Source of the DNA: an uncultured Prevotella sp.
GTDB lineage: Bacteria > Bacteroidota > Bacteroidia > Bacteroidales > Bacteroidaceae
Assembly (NCBI GenBank): GCA_947170265.1
Contig: CAMVSV010000005.1
Location: 30,634 to 94,633 of the forward strand
Length of the DNA: 64,000 bases
Direction: 5' to 3'
A program made the position numbers and the translations under genes. The notes under the pieces were generated by a model. That model searched no databases. It was not told where the DNA came from and saw only the letters and a program-made list of their open reading frames with translations. Positions 42,926-52,215 of the stretch are shown here, one piece after another; position 1 is the stretch's first letter, and each line of letters starts with the position of its first letter.

Positions 42926-44656
42926 TTATGCTTCTGCCTCTGCTTCGGCAGCCTTGAAGCTCTCCAGGTCGTTCACAGTGAAAGCCTTGATGTAGGCAGA
43001 CTTTCCGAGAACATCTTCCTCGGTCATGCGCACATACACGTTGGCAGACTTTCCAAACAGCTCGGGAGCCTTTGCTGCATCGCGAATGATGAGCAGCGAC
43101 ATTACCAACTCACAAGTCATGTCATAGAGGCGACGTGCCAGGAAGTCGAAGGCAGCCTGGTTGTCAAGACCCTTGGCATAGTTGAGAGCATCCTCATAAA
43201 CGGGGATGAGCTTCTCTACACGGCTCTTGAGTGAAGCAAACTGCTCACCGGCATCAACGGTTTCAAGCATCTCCTTGATATTGTTGAGCATGGTGCCGTT
43301 GCTAATGTAGCGAATGGCAGCCACCACTTGCAGCTGTGTCGTACCCTCATAGATTGAGAAGATGCGTGCGTCGCGGAACAGACGCTGGCTCTTATACTCC
43401 ATGATGAAACCTGAACCTCCGTGAACGCTGATGGCATCGTAGGCATTCTGGTTGGCATACTCCGAGTTCATACCCTTGGCCATGGGTGTGAAGGCATCGG
43501 CAAGACGCTGATACTTCTTCAGTTCCTTCTTCTCTTCCGGAGTGAGCTTGCGATCGCGCTCAATGTCTTCGAGAGCTTTGTATATGTCAACATAGCATGC
43601 TGTCTCGTAGAGCAGCGAACGGCCGGCATCAAGCTTGGCTTTCATGCGGCTGAGCATGTCGTAGACAGCCGGGAAGTTTATAATCTTCTCACCAAACTGC
43701 TGGCGCTCCTTGGCGTATGCAAGAGCCTCGTTGTAAGCCTCCTGCTCCACACCAACAGACTGAGCTGCAATGCCCAGACGGGCACCATTCATCAGAGCCA
43801 TCACATACTTGATGAGTCCGAGACGCGTGCTTCCGCACAGCTCTGCCTTGGCATTCTTGTATGTAAGCTCGCAGGTAGGAGAACCGTGGATGCCGAGCTT
43901 ATGCTCAATGTGGCGAACGTCAACACCGCCGTTGCGCTTGTCATAGATGAACATTGAGAGTCCGCGTCCGTCCTTTGTTCCTTCCTCAGAGCGTGCCAAC
44001 ACGAGGTGGATGTCGCTGTCGCCATTGGTGATGAATCGCTTCACACCGTTCAGTCGCCAGCAGTTCTCCTTCTCGTCGAAGGTGGCTTTGAGCATCACTC
44101 GCTGAAGGTCAGAGCCGGCATCAGGCTCGGTGAGGTCCATCGACATGCCTTCACCTGCACAGATACGGGGAATGTAACGCTGACGCTGGTCCTCGTCGGC
44201 AAACTCATAGAGAGTGTCTATACAGCTCTGGAGGCTCCAGATGTTCTGGAAACCGGCGTCGGCTGCGGAGATCACCTCGCTGAGCATTGAGAATACGGCG
44301 TTGGGAATGTTCAGACCGCCATAGCGACGAGGCATGCTTATGCCCCAGAGTCCAGCCTTGCGTGTGGCATCAAGGTTCTCATAGGTCTTGCTGGCATAGA
44401 TCATGCGTCCGTTCTCAAGATGCGGACCTTCAAGGTCTACGTCCTCGGCGTTGGGAGCAATGATGTTTGCTGCCACATCGCCAGTGATGTCGAGTATTTT
44501 CTTGTAGTTCTCAATGGCGTCGCCCAGATCTACCGGTGCGTCGTCATATTTGTCTTTGTCTGCGTAGAACTTCTCTTTGAGTTCCACTATGCGCTCCATC
44601 AACGGATTGTTGAGGTGGAATGCTATTTCCGGGTGGTCACTATAATAGTTTGCCAT
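42926..44656 (-). CDS. Acyl-CoA dehydrogenase family protein
   Basis: FAD enzyme that oxidises acyl-CoA and passes electrons to the ETF encoded upstream. It has 576 aa, longer than the usual 380-400, with a C-terminal helical extension (about 460-570). N-terminal helical domain, beta domain (MSMDLTEPDAGSDLQ, GVKRFITNGD), C-terminal helical domain (ARLGIAAQSVG, YAKERQQFG), and the active-site Glu region in FSIYEGTTQLQ. The end is Glu/Ala-rich. The three-gene order etfB-etfA-acd is typical of Bacteroidales; the acyl substrate is not evident. Confidence 0.93.
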   Translation of the reverse strand: MANYYSDHPEIAFHLNNPLMERIVELKEKFYADKDKYDDAPVDLGDAIENYKKILDITGDVAANIIAPNAEDVDLEGPHLENGRMIYASKTYENLDATRKAGLWGISMPRRYGGLNIPNAVFSMLSEVISAADAGFQNIWSLQSCIDTLYEFADEDQRQRYIPRICAGEGMSMDLTEPDAGSDLQRVMLKATFDEKENCWRLNGVKRFITNGDSDIHLVLARSEEGTKDGRGLSMFIYDKRNGGVDVRHIEHKLGIHGSPTCELTYKNAKAELCGSTRLGLIKYVMALMNGARLGIAAQSVGVEQEAYNEALAYAKERQQFGEKIINFPAVYDMLSRMKAKLDAGRSLLYETACYVDIYKALEDIERDRKLTPEEKKELKKYQRLADAFTPMAKGMNSEYANQNAYDAISVHGGSGFIMEYKSQRLFRDARIFSIYEGTTQLQVVAAIRYISNGTMLNNIKEMLETVDAGEQFASLKSRVEKLIPVYEDALNYAKGLDNQAAFDFLARRLYDMTCELVMSLLIIRDAAKAPELFGKSANVYVRMTEEDVLGKSAYIKAFTVNDLESFKAAEAEAEA

Positions 44657-44760
44657 AGTTGTTTTCTTTTTTAGGAGTTAAGAAATTGCTTTATCATATC
44701 TCTGACTTCCCTGACTCTTTTTCCAAGTCCTTGCGTATCTTAACTTCTTTGACTTCTGGT

Positions 44761-45783
44761 TTATTTACTATTCTGCTTGTAATACTTGATGAGCTTTGGT
44801 ACGACCTCCTCAACGGTACCCACTATCACATAGTCGGCAATCTTGTTGATAGGTGCATCGGGGTCGTTGTTCACCGAGATGATGATACCTGAGTCCTGCA
44901 TACCGGCAATGTGTTGTATCTGTCCGGATATGCCGCAGGCTATATACACCTTCGGGTGAACGGTAACACCTGTCTGACCAATCTGTCTGTCGTGGTCAAT
45001 CCAGCCTGCATCAACGGCAGCGCGTGAGCCACCCACCTCACCGTGAAGCACCTTGGCGAGCTGGAACAGCTGGTCGAAGCCTTCCTTGGAGCCTACGCCG
45101 TAGCCTCCGGCAACCACGATGGGTGCACCTTTGAGGTTATGCTTGGCAGCCTGCACCTCGTGGGTGAGCACTTTCACGACATAAGCCTCGGGGCTTACAT
45201 ACTTAGACACCTCGGGATAAACCACCTCCTTGCGGCTCTCGCCATCATACAAGGCTTTCTGCATCACACCCGAGCGCACTGTAGCCATCTGTGGACGGTG
45301 GTCAGGGTTGACGATTGTTGCCACGATGTTGCCACCGAACGCCGGACGAATCTGATAGAGCAGGTTCTCATAAACCTTGCCTTCCTTCTTGTTCTCATAC
45401 GAACCAATCTCAAGCTCGGTGCAGTCGGCAGTGAGTCCGCTGGTGAGCGACGAGCTCACGCGGGGTCCGAGGTCGCGACCAATGACCGTGGCACCCATGA
45501 GGCATATCTGTGGTTTCTCTTCCTTGAAGAGGTTCACCATGATGTCGGTATGAGGAGCTGAGGTATAGGGGAAGAGTCCTTCGCCATCGAATACAAACAG
45601 TTTGTCAACACCATAAGGGAGTATCTGGTCTTCCACCTTTCCCTTTATGCCTGTTCCTGCAACAACGGCATGGAGTTCAGTGTTAAGCTGGTTGGCAAGT
45701 TTTCTACCTTTGGTAAGCAACTCCTGTGACACTTCCTGCACCTGAGTTCCTTCTATTTCGCAATATACAAATACAGCCTCCAT
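44761..45783 (-). CDS. etfA: Electron transfer flavoprotein alpha subunit
   Basis: FAD-binding subunit of the ETF that accepts electrons from the acyl-CoA dehydrogenase. The 340 aa have an N-terminal Rossmann-like domain and the C-terminal FAD domain with GYGVGSKEGF, GGSRAAVDAGWIDHDRQIGQTG and YIACGISGQIQHIAGM. It starts 2 nt after etfB, and the dehydrogenase starts 104 nt after it. Confidence 0.96.
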   Translation of the reverse strand: MEAVFVYCEIEGTQVQEVSQELLTKGRKLANQLNTELHAVVAGTGIKGKVEDQILPYGVDKLFVFDGEGLFPYTSAPHTDIMVNLFKEEKPQICLMGATVIGRDLGPRVSSSLTSGLTADCTELEIGSYENKKEGKVYENLLYQIRPAFGGNIVATIVNPDHRPQMATVRSGVMQKALYDGESRKEVVYPEVSKYVSPEAYVVKVLTHEVQAAKHNLKGAPIVVAGGYGVGSKEGFDQLFQLAKVLHGEVGGSRAAVDAGWIDHDRQIGQTGVTVHPKVYIACGISGQIQHIAGMQDSGIIISVNNDPDAPINKIADYVIVGTVEEVVPKLIKYYKQNSK

Positions 45784-45785
45784 TT

Positions 45786-46658
45786 TTATCCAATAATTTT
45801 TTCGTCCAACAATTCTTTTATCATACCCTCAATGTCAGCATCTGCTGCTGTAAGGGTCTTCGACTCCTTGGCCTGGAACACGATGTTCTTCACGGCTTTC
45901 ACCTTTGTGGGCGAACCGCTCAGACCACACTGTGTGGCATCGCCGTCAACATCTGCTACGCTCCACTGGTTGAGAGTGAGGTATGGACGCTCATCGTAGA
46001 GATAGTCGTAAGGAGTGCCGTCAGCCGGACGTTCCATGGGGCATGTTGCACGCTTGTATTTCATCACGAGCTTGGCGTTGCACGGACGGCAAGGTGCTGC
46101 ACTGCCGTTAACAGTAACCACCACTGGCAGCGGAGCCTCCACAGTCTCCACACCACCGTCAATGACACGACGGATGGTGGCTTTGCCATCTTCCACCTTC
46201 AGAATCTCTTCAGCGTATGTCACCTGATTGAGTCCAAGCTTCTGTGCCACCTGCGGACCCACCTGTGCGGTGTCACCATCGATGGCCTGACGACCGCCAA
46301 TGACCATGTCAACGTCGCCAATCTTCTTGATGGCTGTGGCGAGTGCATAGCTTGTGGCGAGAGTGTCGGCACCGGCAAACAGCCTGTCGGTGAGCAGCCA
46401 TCCTGTATCGGCACCACGATAGAGTCCCTGACGGATAATCTCGCCGGCACGTGGAGGTCCCATGGTTAATATTCCTACTGTTGAGCCTGGATGCTGTTCC
46501 TTGAGTCGGAGAGCCTGCTCCAGGGCATTCAAATCTTCCGGATTGAAGATAGCGGGAAGTGCGGCACGGTTTACAGTGCCTTCTGCTGTCATTGCATCTT
46601 TTCCCACATTACGGGTATCTGGCACTTGCTTTGCCAGAACTACAATCTTTAATGCCAT
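45786..46658 (-). CDS. etfB: Electron transfer flavoprotein beta subunit
   Basis: Beta subunit of the ETF (290 aa). It shows the start MALKIVVLAKQVPD, the GRQAIDGDTAQVGP nucleotide-binding loop and the usual core to LVMKYKRA. It is the first gene of the etfB-etfA-acd operon and has a strong promoter. Confidence 0.96.
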   Translation of the reverse strand: MALKIVVLAKQVPDTRNVGKDAMTAEGTVNRAALPAIFNPEDLNALEQALRLKEQHPGSTVGILTMGPPRAGEIIRQGLYRGADTGWLLTDRLFAGADTLATSYALATAIKKIGDVDMVIGGRQAIDGDTAQVGPQVAQKLGLNQVTYAEEILKVEDGKATIRRVIDGGVETVEAPLPVVVTVNGSAAPCRPCNAKLVMKYKRATCPMERPADGTPYDYLYDERPYLTLNQWSVADVDGDATQCGLSGSPTKVKAVKNIVFQAKESKTLTAADADIEGMIKELLDEKIIG

Positions 46659-46727
46659 AATATAATTATTAAATAATGTGTATTCTGATTATGAATTTAA
46701 TGTGTTAATAGTCAGATAAAAGCGGTG

Positions 46728-46758
46728 CAAAAGTACATAATTTTTACCGTGTGGCAAA
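46728..46758 (-). promoter_or_regulatory. Promoter of the etfBA-acd operon
   Basis: Minus-strand TTTG (46755-46758) and TACTTTTG (46728-46735), spaced 19 nt. Just upstream, at 46775-46801, is the inverted repeat GTGCACA-13-TGTGCAC, placed where an activator might bind. Confidence 0.75.
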
Positions 46759-46774
46759 GGAAAAGCAACGAAAA

Positions 46775-46801
46775 GTGCACACAAGCGGGCAGAATGTGCA
46801 C
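46775..46801. promoter_or_regulatory. Inverted repeat GTGCACA-13-TGTGCAC, candidate operator
   Basis: A 7-bp perfect inverted repeat in the divergent region between etfB and the acyltransferase, 17 bp upstream of the etf -33 box. A regulator site is inferred from position only. Confidence 0.4.
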
Positions 46802-46870
46802 AAATCAAGCTTTTTGTGCAATATAATATGTACTTTCATGTGATAATTATGTCTGAAAACAGCATTATTC

Positions 46871-46933
46871 TTTGTGTTTAGGGTGTTTATTCTTAAATTT
46901 GCGCTGCTTTTCAATGGCAAAAGCAGCGCAAAT
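46871..46933 (+). promoter_or_regulatory. Acyltransferase promoter overlapped by a perfect 15-bp inverted repeat
   Basis: TTTG at 46871-46874 and TAAATTTG at 46894-46901, spaced 19 nt. The arms ATTTGCGCTGCTTTT (46897-46911) and its complement (46919-46933) flank a 7-nt loop, so one arm covers half the -7 box and the expected start point. It could be an operator for a dimeric repressor or an RNA hairpin in the 5' leader. Confidence 0.6.
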
Positions 46934-46959
46934 TGACAAACAGAACAAACAAATCAGTA

Positions 46960-48006
46960 ATGACAACAGAAAGTACCATCAAGCGCACTGTATATCTCGA
47001 CATATTGCGTATCATTGCCATCTTTGCCGTGGTATGGCTGCATACGGCAGCTCAGGACTTCAGAAATTGCTATCCGTCAGACGAATGGATGGTGAAAAAT
47101 GTATACGACACACTCTCCCGCTGGGCAGTGCCTGTGTTTGTGATGATTTCGGGTGCACTCTTCCTTGATGCCGAGCGAAGGGTGAACACGCGGCGGCTCT
47201 TCTCTCACAACATTCTTCGTCTGGTGGTGATATATGCGGTTTGGTCAACGGTACTTACCCTTCACAAGGGTGTTGCAGGCATGAGCATTGGCGAGGTAGT
47301 TCAAAAAATCATTGACGGTCCCATACACCTATGGTTCCTTAAGATGCTCATAGGGCTATATGTGCTGGTACCTATACTGCGCGTTATAACCAGAAAGCGC
47401 GCCACAGAAGAATATTTCCTTGCAGTGGTTATGGTGATGGGCATCGTGATACCCACGGTAGCTAAGCTCCTACAGGTGTTCTGCCCCGCCATTTCCGAGA
47501 GTTTCTCGTCGCTGATTGACTCTTTTGAGCTCACCGTAAGCACCCGTTTTGTAACATATTTCGTACTGGGACACTATCTCCACCGTTTCAGCCTAACTAA
47601 GAGAGCACGCCTGATGATCTACATGTCTGCCGTGATGAGCGTGGTGGCTGTAACATGGCTCACCGCCTATGCCTCGTCGCTGGCAGGCAAGACCGACGCC
47701 ATGTTCTATGACTGCGACAATGTGTTCACGCTATTTGAAAGCATTGCCGTGTTCATTGCAATAAGAAACGCAAGAGTGTCCAAAAACATCCAGCCGACGC
47801 TCACTACCGCAGCACGGCTGAGCCTCGGAGTATATGTGCTACACATTCCCGTGCTTACATTCTTTATCCACCGCACTGGGGGCATGGGAGAAACCATGGG
47901 GTGGGTATTATTCGTTCCCGGTCTTGCCATTGTGGTGTTCATCTGCACCTATGTCGCCGTTGCCATTCTTGGAAAAATACCTGGCATAAGAAAGCTCGTG
48001 ATGTAG
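46960..48006 (+). CDS. Acyltransferase family 3 membrane protein
   Basis: Integral membrane O-acyltransferase, likely acylating a surface polysaccharide or other envelope sugar. The start is ATG 46960 (MTTEST); a TTG at 46933 lies in the promoter hairpin. Of 348 aa: about ten membrane helices, the signature start YLDILRIIAIFAVVWLHTAAQDF (His-containing first helix) and the later LYVLVPILR and SLGVYVLHIPVLTFF segments. Glycosyltransferase genes lie on the other side of repeat copy B, suggesting a surface-glycan theme. Confidence 0.88.
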   Translation: MTTESTIKRTVYLDILRIIAIFAVVWLHTAAQDFRNCYPSDEWMVKNVYDTLSRWAVPVFVMISGALFLDAERRVNTRRLFSHNILRLVVIYAVWSTVLTLHKGVAGMSIGEVVQKIIDGPIHLWFLKMLIGLYVLVPILRVITRKRATEEYFLAVVMVMGIVIPTVAKLLQVFCPAISESFSSLIDSFELTVSTRFVTYFVLGHYLHRFSLTKRARLMIYMSAVMSVVAVTWLTAYASSLAGKTDAMFYDCDNVFTLFESIAVFIAIRNARVSKNIQPTLTTAARLSLGVYVLHIPVLTFFIHRTGGMGETMGWVLFVPGLAIVVFICTYVAVAILGKIPGIRKLVM

Positions 48007-48010
48007 GGCT

Positions 48011-48320
48011 GTCAGAACCCCTTTTTGAGCGACTTTTCAATTCCGTGAAACAGTTAACAAATGTGAACGGAAAATATTCTCCGCACACTCAGAAAACGAA
48101 AGAGCCACTTTCGCGTTGTGAAAGTGGCTCTTTTACCTTCCAAAAGTGGCTCTTTTGCACGCCAAAAGAGGCTTTTTTAAAATGCCCCTTTCAACCATTT
48201 GACTATCAGTAAGTTACCAAGGCAATTTTTTGAGCCTTTCTTACGCTCCAAATGTTAAAGAAGTTGTCGGATAATTTACATATTTTTATATTTATTCACA
48301 AAATGTTTCACGCTAATTTT
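48011..48320. repeat. Intergenic repeat element, copy B (about 310 bp, inverted relative to copy A)
   Basis: The reverse complement of 29745-30057, filling the 340-nt gap between the converging acyltransferase and glycosyltransferase genes. The 149-bp core is 48034-48182. The hairpin arms at 48099-48114 and 48118-48133 differ from copy A by one change that leaves a G-U pair in this strand, so the stem is retained. No ORF. Confidence 0.85.
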
Positions 48321-48346
48321 AGCACTGACCGGTTGCTTGTTTTTCG

Positions 48347-49300
48347 CTAAATGAGAGTGGTTTCTATGTTGTAGCGCGGTCGGTGTTTCACCTCTATATA
48401 TATCTTTCCGATATATTCACCCACGATGCCCAAGCCAATGAGAATGCAACCACCAGTAAACCATACCGAGAGTATGAGTGACGACCATCCGGGAACGGCT
48501 GAGTTCACCATATAGGCATGGAGTACATAGATGAGGATGAGCAACGACACAAAGAGGAACATCACTCCGAGCATGAGCACCATCCTCACTGGCTTTACGC
48601 TGAACGAGGTTATGCCGTCAATAGCGAAGTTTGCCATCTTGCGCAAAGGATATTTGGTCTCGCCCGCCTGACGAGGACTGCGGTCGTAAGCCACGGTAGT
48701 GCTCTTATAACCCACCATAGGCACCATGCCGCGCAAGAAGAGGTTGCGCTCGTCATAGCTACAGAGAGCTGCCACGGCACGCCGGCTCATAAGTCTGAAG
48801 TCAGCATGATTGTATATGGTCTTCACTCCAAGCCACTGCATTAGTCTGTAGAACAGCTGTGCGCTGGTGCGTTTGAACCATGTGTCTGTAGTGCGCTTTC
48901 GGCGCACTCCATAGACTATGTCGCAGCCACCGTTGGTCAGGCTGTCTATCATCTCAGGTATAACATTCACGTCGTCCTGCAGATCGGCATCGATGGTAAT
49001 CACAGCATCTGCCCATTGCTTCTCTGTTTCCATGCCTGCAATGAGCGCATTCTGATGCCCCACGTTGGCGGCAAGCTTCAATCCGCACAACTGCGACGAC
49101 TTGTCATGGAGCATCTCTATGTGTTGCCATGTGGCATCGGTTGAGCCGTCGTCAACAAAGAGCACACGGCTGGAAACTGACACCACACCTTTGTCTGCCA
49201 TCTCGCCAATGAGCTGAAGCAACACTTGTGCCGTATGGTCAATAACAGCCTCTTCGTTGTAGCACGGCACCACTATCGATAATCTTGGAATGTTGTTCAT
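48347..49300 (-). CDS. GtrB/DPM1-like family 2 glycosyltransferase
   Basis: Transfers a sugar to a polyprenyl phosphate at the inner membrane. The start is ATG 49300 (MNNIPRLSIVVPCYNEE); a TTG one codon earlier was rejected. Of 317 aa: GT-A fold with LFVDDGSTDATW and the metal motif DADLQDD, RLMSRRAVAAL, then two C-terminal membrane helices (about 225-300) and a short cytoplasmic tail. It starts 3 nt after the stop of the polytopic protein and is surely co-transcribed with it. Confidence 0.92.
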   Translation of the reverse strand: MNNIPRLSIVVPCYNEEAVIDHTAQVLLQLIGEMADKGVVSVSSRVLFVDDGSTDATWQHIEMLHDKSSQLCGLKLAANVGHQNALIAGMETEKQWADAVITIDADLQDDVNVIPEMIDSLTNGGCDIVYGVRRKRTTDTWFKRTSAQLFYRLMQWLGVKTIYNHADFRLMSRRAVAALCSYDERNLFLRGMVPMVGYKSTTVAYDRSPRQAGETKYPLRKMANFAIDGITSFSVKPVRMVLMLGVMFLFVSLLILIYVLHAYMVNSAVPGWSSLILSVWFTGGCILIGLGIVGEYIGKIYIEVKHRPRYNIETTLI

Positions 49301-49303
49301 CAA

Positions 49304-50839
49304 TTACTGTTGTTTGTCATCTTTAACGTAAAACCTGTTGATGCGGTACAAGACCACGCAAGCAATGGCAAGGATTATCTCCAAGCCTCCAATGAGAAGA
49401 TAGGTCGTTCTGCCCTGCCAGGGACCATGCATATAGAAATAGCGTTGGGCTGGATAGTCTATGAACACGCTCACATCATCGGCAGCAAGTGCAGCAGGCA
49501 GCTCGGGAGTGTTCATGGTGAACCAGCAGGCAGAAAGCAACAGCTGCACCATCACACATGCCAGTGGCACCCAAGCGCGAAGGTTCTTACGGTTGACAGC
49601 TGCCATGAGCGGCACAAGCATGAAGGGATAAAGCATCACGAGCTTGCGGGTTTCGATATCCATGAGAAACACCATGCCCATGACAAGCACCAGCAGGTAG
49701 CCCACGCCGTAGCTGCACACCTCACGGGCTATGCTTCTTCCGAAAAAGAGTATGAGGAGAATGAACATTCCCTGATAGGCAAAGGGTGTTTCAAGGAATA
49801 TGAATATGTCGGTAACAGGCGGATGTACCATCTGGGTGAGCTGCTGGAAAGCGGAGAAGATGGCTGGCGAACCGAAATACTGTGATGCATAATATAATAT
49901 GATGAAACATATTGAGCACAATGCTATGCGCAACAGGCTTCTGCGGGCGAAGATGCTACGGAGCACACCACCCCACTCCACTGCCACCGCTGCGGTGGCA
50001 TAGTAGTAGAACACGCACACCGACACCATGGATGCCACCACGAGAGCCACGCTGTGGGCAGGACGCAGGATGAACAGCTCGAGGAACGACGTCTCGGGGT
50101 GCACATGATGTTTGTAAACTACAAACAACAGGAATGCCACGGGCACCCACAAAATCATTATGAGCCTGAAAACCTTGGTAAGCAACGGCTGAGTGAAGAA
50201 TTGCCGTTGCTGGGTATCACCGAGATACTCCACCTCGGTGCGTGGAAAAGCCACAAGGATGAGCACCACCACGCTCAGCACGGGCCATGAAAACAGCGCC
50301 ACTATGCCAGTGAGCACCAGAGGTAAGGTTCGGCGGGCAAAGAAATAATGTGCTGCCATGAGCGACAGGAGCAGAGCCAGAGAGTCGGTAACCAATGGTT
50401 CATAGCCAAACACCTTCAGCACTCCCACGTTGAAGAATATCAGTGAGAAGGCTATAGTCTCCGTATGGGCTTTCCACCGCAGAAAACTGGACAGCCGGAA
50501 GAGAAACACCACCGAGAGTACGACCATCAGCACATTCATAAGCACACTCGCCCAAAGGGCATTGCTGTTGTTCATCTCCACGCCAGCCATGCGCATGAGT
50601 CCATGTGTGACGGCAAAGGGCAAGACCCTGTGCATGTGGTATTTGTTTATGCCATGGTGGAAATAGGTCTTGTCAATATTGAGCACTATATCGCGATAGA
50701 TTACTCCATCCCAGCCGGCTCCATCATTAAGCGGAAGTTTCTCGCCTGTATAGGTATAGCTCATCACCATGCCGAGAATAACCACGAGCAACACCCGCAG
50801 AACTGTTCTACCCGATGACTTGTATCTGTTTTCTGCCAT
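49304..50839 (-). CDS. Polytopic membrane protein, GT-C/GtrC-like
   Basis: Not assigned to a named family with certainty. It has 511 aa with about ten to twelve membrane helices; the first periplasmic loop has LPLNDGAGWDGVIYRDI, with acidic residues where GT-C glycosyltransferases carry catalytic Asp/Glu. Adjacent to a GtrB-like enzyme, it fits the final transferase that takes sugar from the polyprenyl carrier and modifies a surface glycan. This is inference from topology and context. It starts 49 nt after dacB. Confidence 0.7.
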   Translation of the reverse strand: MAENRYKSSGRTVLRVLLVVILGMVMSYTYTGEKLPLNDGAGWDGVIYRDIVLNIDKTYFHHGINKYHMHRVLPFAVTHGLMRMAGVEMNNSNALWASVLMNVLMVVLSVVFLFRLSSFLRWKAHTETIAFSLIFFNVGVLKVFGYEPLVTDSLALLLSLMAAHYFFARRTLPLVLTGIVALFSWPVLSVVVLILVAFPRTEVEYLGDTQQRQFFTQPLLTKVFRLIMILWVPVAFLLFVVYKHHVHPETSFLELFILRPAHSVALVVASMVSVCVFYYYATAAVAVEWGGVLRSIFARRSLLRIALCSICFIILYYASQYFGSPAIFSAFQQLTQMVHPPVTDIFIFLETPFAYQGMFILLILFFGRSIAREVCSYGVGYLLVLVMGMVFLMDIETRKLVMLYPFMLVPLMAAVNRKNLRAWVPLACVMVQLLLSACWFTMNTPELPAALAADDVSVFIDYPAQRYFYMHGPWQGRTTYLLIGGLEIILAIACVVLYRINRFYVKDDKQQ

Positions 50840-50888
50840 TGTTTCAACGATTGACTGGATAAAGTTATTGCATCCGTGCTACGGCATG

Positions 50889-52199
50889 TCACTTGCAGAG
50901 CTGCTGACAAATGCGGTCTTGAAGGTTGCGCGCGTTGGTGTTGTTGCTCTGTCCTTGGTTAATGATGGCAAAGCAGAGCTTATGGCCGTTGGAGGCAGTG
51001 CAATAGCCGGCAAGCGAGCTCACTCCCGTAACCGTGCCGGTCTTTGCCCTGACGTTGCTTCGCGCACTGCCGGTCTTCATGCGTGAGGCAAGGGTGCCGT
51101 CGATGCCTGCCACGGGAAGTGACAATGCCAGTGCCTGATAGATGGATGGGTGCTGATGGGCATAGCGCAGGAGGCTTACATGCATGGCTGGGGTCACATA
51201 GTTATAGAGCGAGAGACCTGATCCATCGGCAACGTAGTAGTCTGAAGGATTGAGACCGGCTTTACGCATGACCCTCTCCACGGCAATGCGGGCAGACTTG
51301 GCACTGGCCTGACGACCGCCCTGTCGGTTTGCCACCTGATAGAACACGGCTTCGGCTGCCTCATTGTCGCTCTTCTTCATCATAGGTTGCAGCACATCGG
51401 TGAGCCTTCGTTCAACATTGCATATCTGGCGTGCCGAGGATGGCGTGCTTTGACTGCCTGTGCCGGCATCGACATAAAGGCCGCCAGCCCTGAGTTTGGT
51501 GAGGAAAGCCACGGCAAACTCTGCCTTATGGTTGAAAAGGAGGGGCGAGAGCGTGGGATTGTCATCGTCCCAGCACCACCCTTCGCCCAACAACTTGTCG
51601 TCTTTGAACGAAAGGTCGGCAAAGATGTTTCCGCGAATGGTGTCTACTCCCAGAGCCTTCACGGCATTCACAAACTGTTGCATGTCGTCGGTGCCGAAGC
51701 ATGGATCCATACCTCCCACACAGTACAGGTTGCCGGTGAGTGTACGGCTCTCGGCATTGACCGTTCCCGTGTAGAACAGCTTTGTGGAGAACTTGTGATT
51801 TTCGCCGAGCAAGTCAAGGGCAGTGATGGCAGTGACGAGCTTCTGTGTGCTTGCCGGACGCATGCGCCACTGGTCGTTGTAACGAAAGAGGCATGAGTCG
51901 GTGGTAAGGTCCCACACCATCACGCCCATCTGTGATGAGGTGAGCAGGTCGCTGCGCAGTATGGGCATCATATCCTGGGCAAGAGGCTGAGCCATGAATG
52001 CCGACAGGGATGCCTCATCGAGTGAGAGACGCATGTCGAGCGACGCAGCATCGCCGCCAGAGGCTTTGTCGTTGTCATCGAAGTCTTCGGAAAGCTGCGA
52101 TGGCAGCTCATCAGGCTGGTGGGTCTTGTGCTTCTGTGCCCACATGGGCGCAGCAGCCATGAGCAACGCTACGAGTATAGTGTATAGTCTGTATTTCAT
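50889..52199 (-). CDS. dacB: D-alanyl-D-alanine carboxypeptidase/endopeptidase DacB (PBP4, class C)
   Basis: Periplasmic peptidoglycan DD-peptidase. Start ATG 52199 (MKYRLYTILVALL); the TTG at 52211 lies within the -7 box. Of 436 aa: signal peptide (to about 21), Asp/Ser-rich linker, S13 catalytic domain with Ser117-x-x-Lys120 (RPASTQKLV), SDN in KKSDNEAAEAV and KTG in VRAKTGTVTG; the inserted domains between the SxxK and SDN motifs match PBP4. Confidence 0.93.
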   Translation of the reverse strand: MKYRLYTILVALLMAAAPMWAQKHKTHQPDELPSQLSEDFDDNDKASGGDAASLDMRLSLDEASLSAFMAQPLAQDMMPILRSDLLTSSQMGVMVWDLTTDSCLFRYNDQWRMRPASTQKLVTAITALDLLGENHKFSTKLFYTGTVNAESRTLTGNLYCVGGMDPCFGTDDMQQFVNAVKALGVDTIRGNIFADLSFKDDKLLGEGWCWDDDNPTLSPLLFNHKAEFAVAFLTKLRAGGLYVDAGTGSQSTPSSARQICNVERRLTDVLQPMMKKSDNEAAEAVFYQVANRQGGRQASAKSARIAVERVMRKAGLNPSDYYVADGSGLSLYNYVTPAMHVSLLRYAHQHPSIYQALALSLPVAGIDGTLASRMKTGSARSNVRAKTGTVTGVSSLAGYCTASNGHKLCFAIINQGQSNNTNARNLQDRICQQLCK

Positions 52200-52207
52200 A
52201 ATCAACT

Positions 52208-52215
52208 GCAAAAAT
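52208..52215 (-). promoter_or_regulatory. -7 box (TATTTTTG) of dacB
   Basis: The box lies 9 nt before the dacB ATG, so the mRNA would have almost no leader. Confidence 0.45.
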
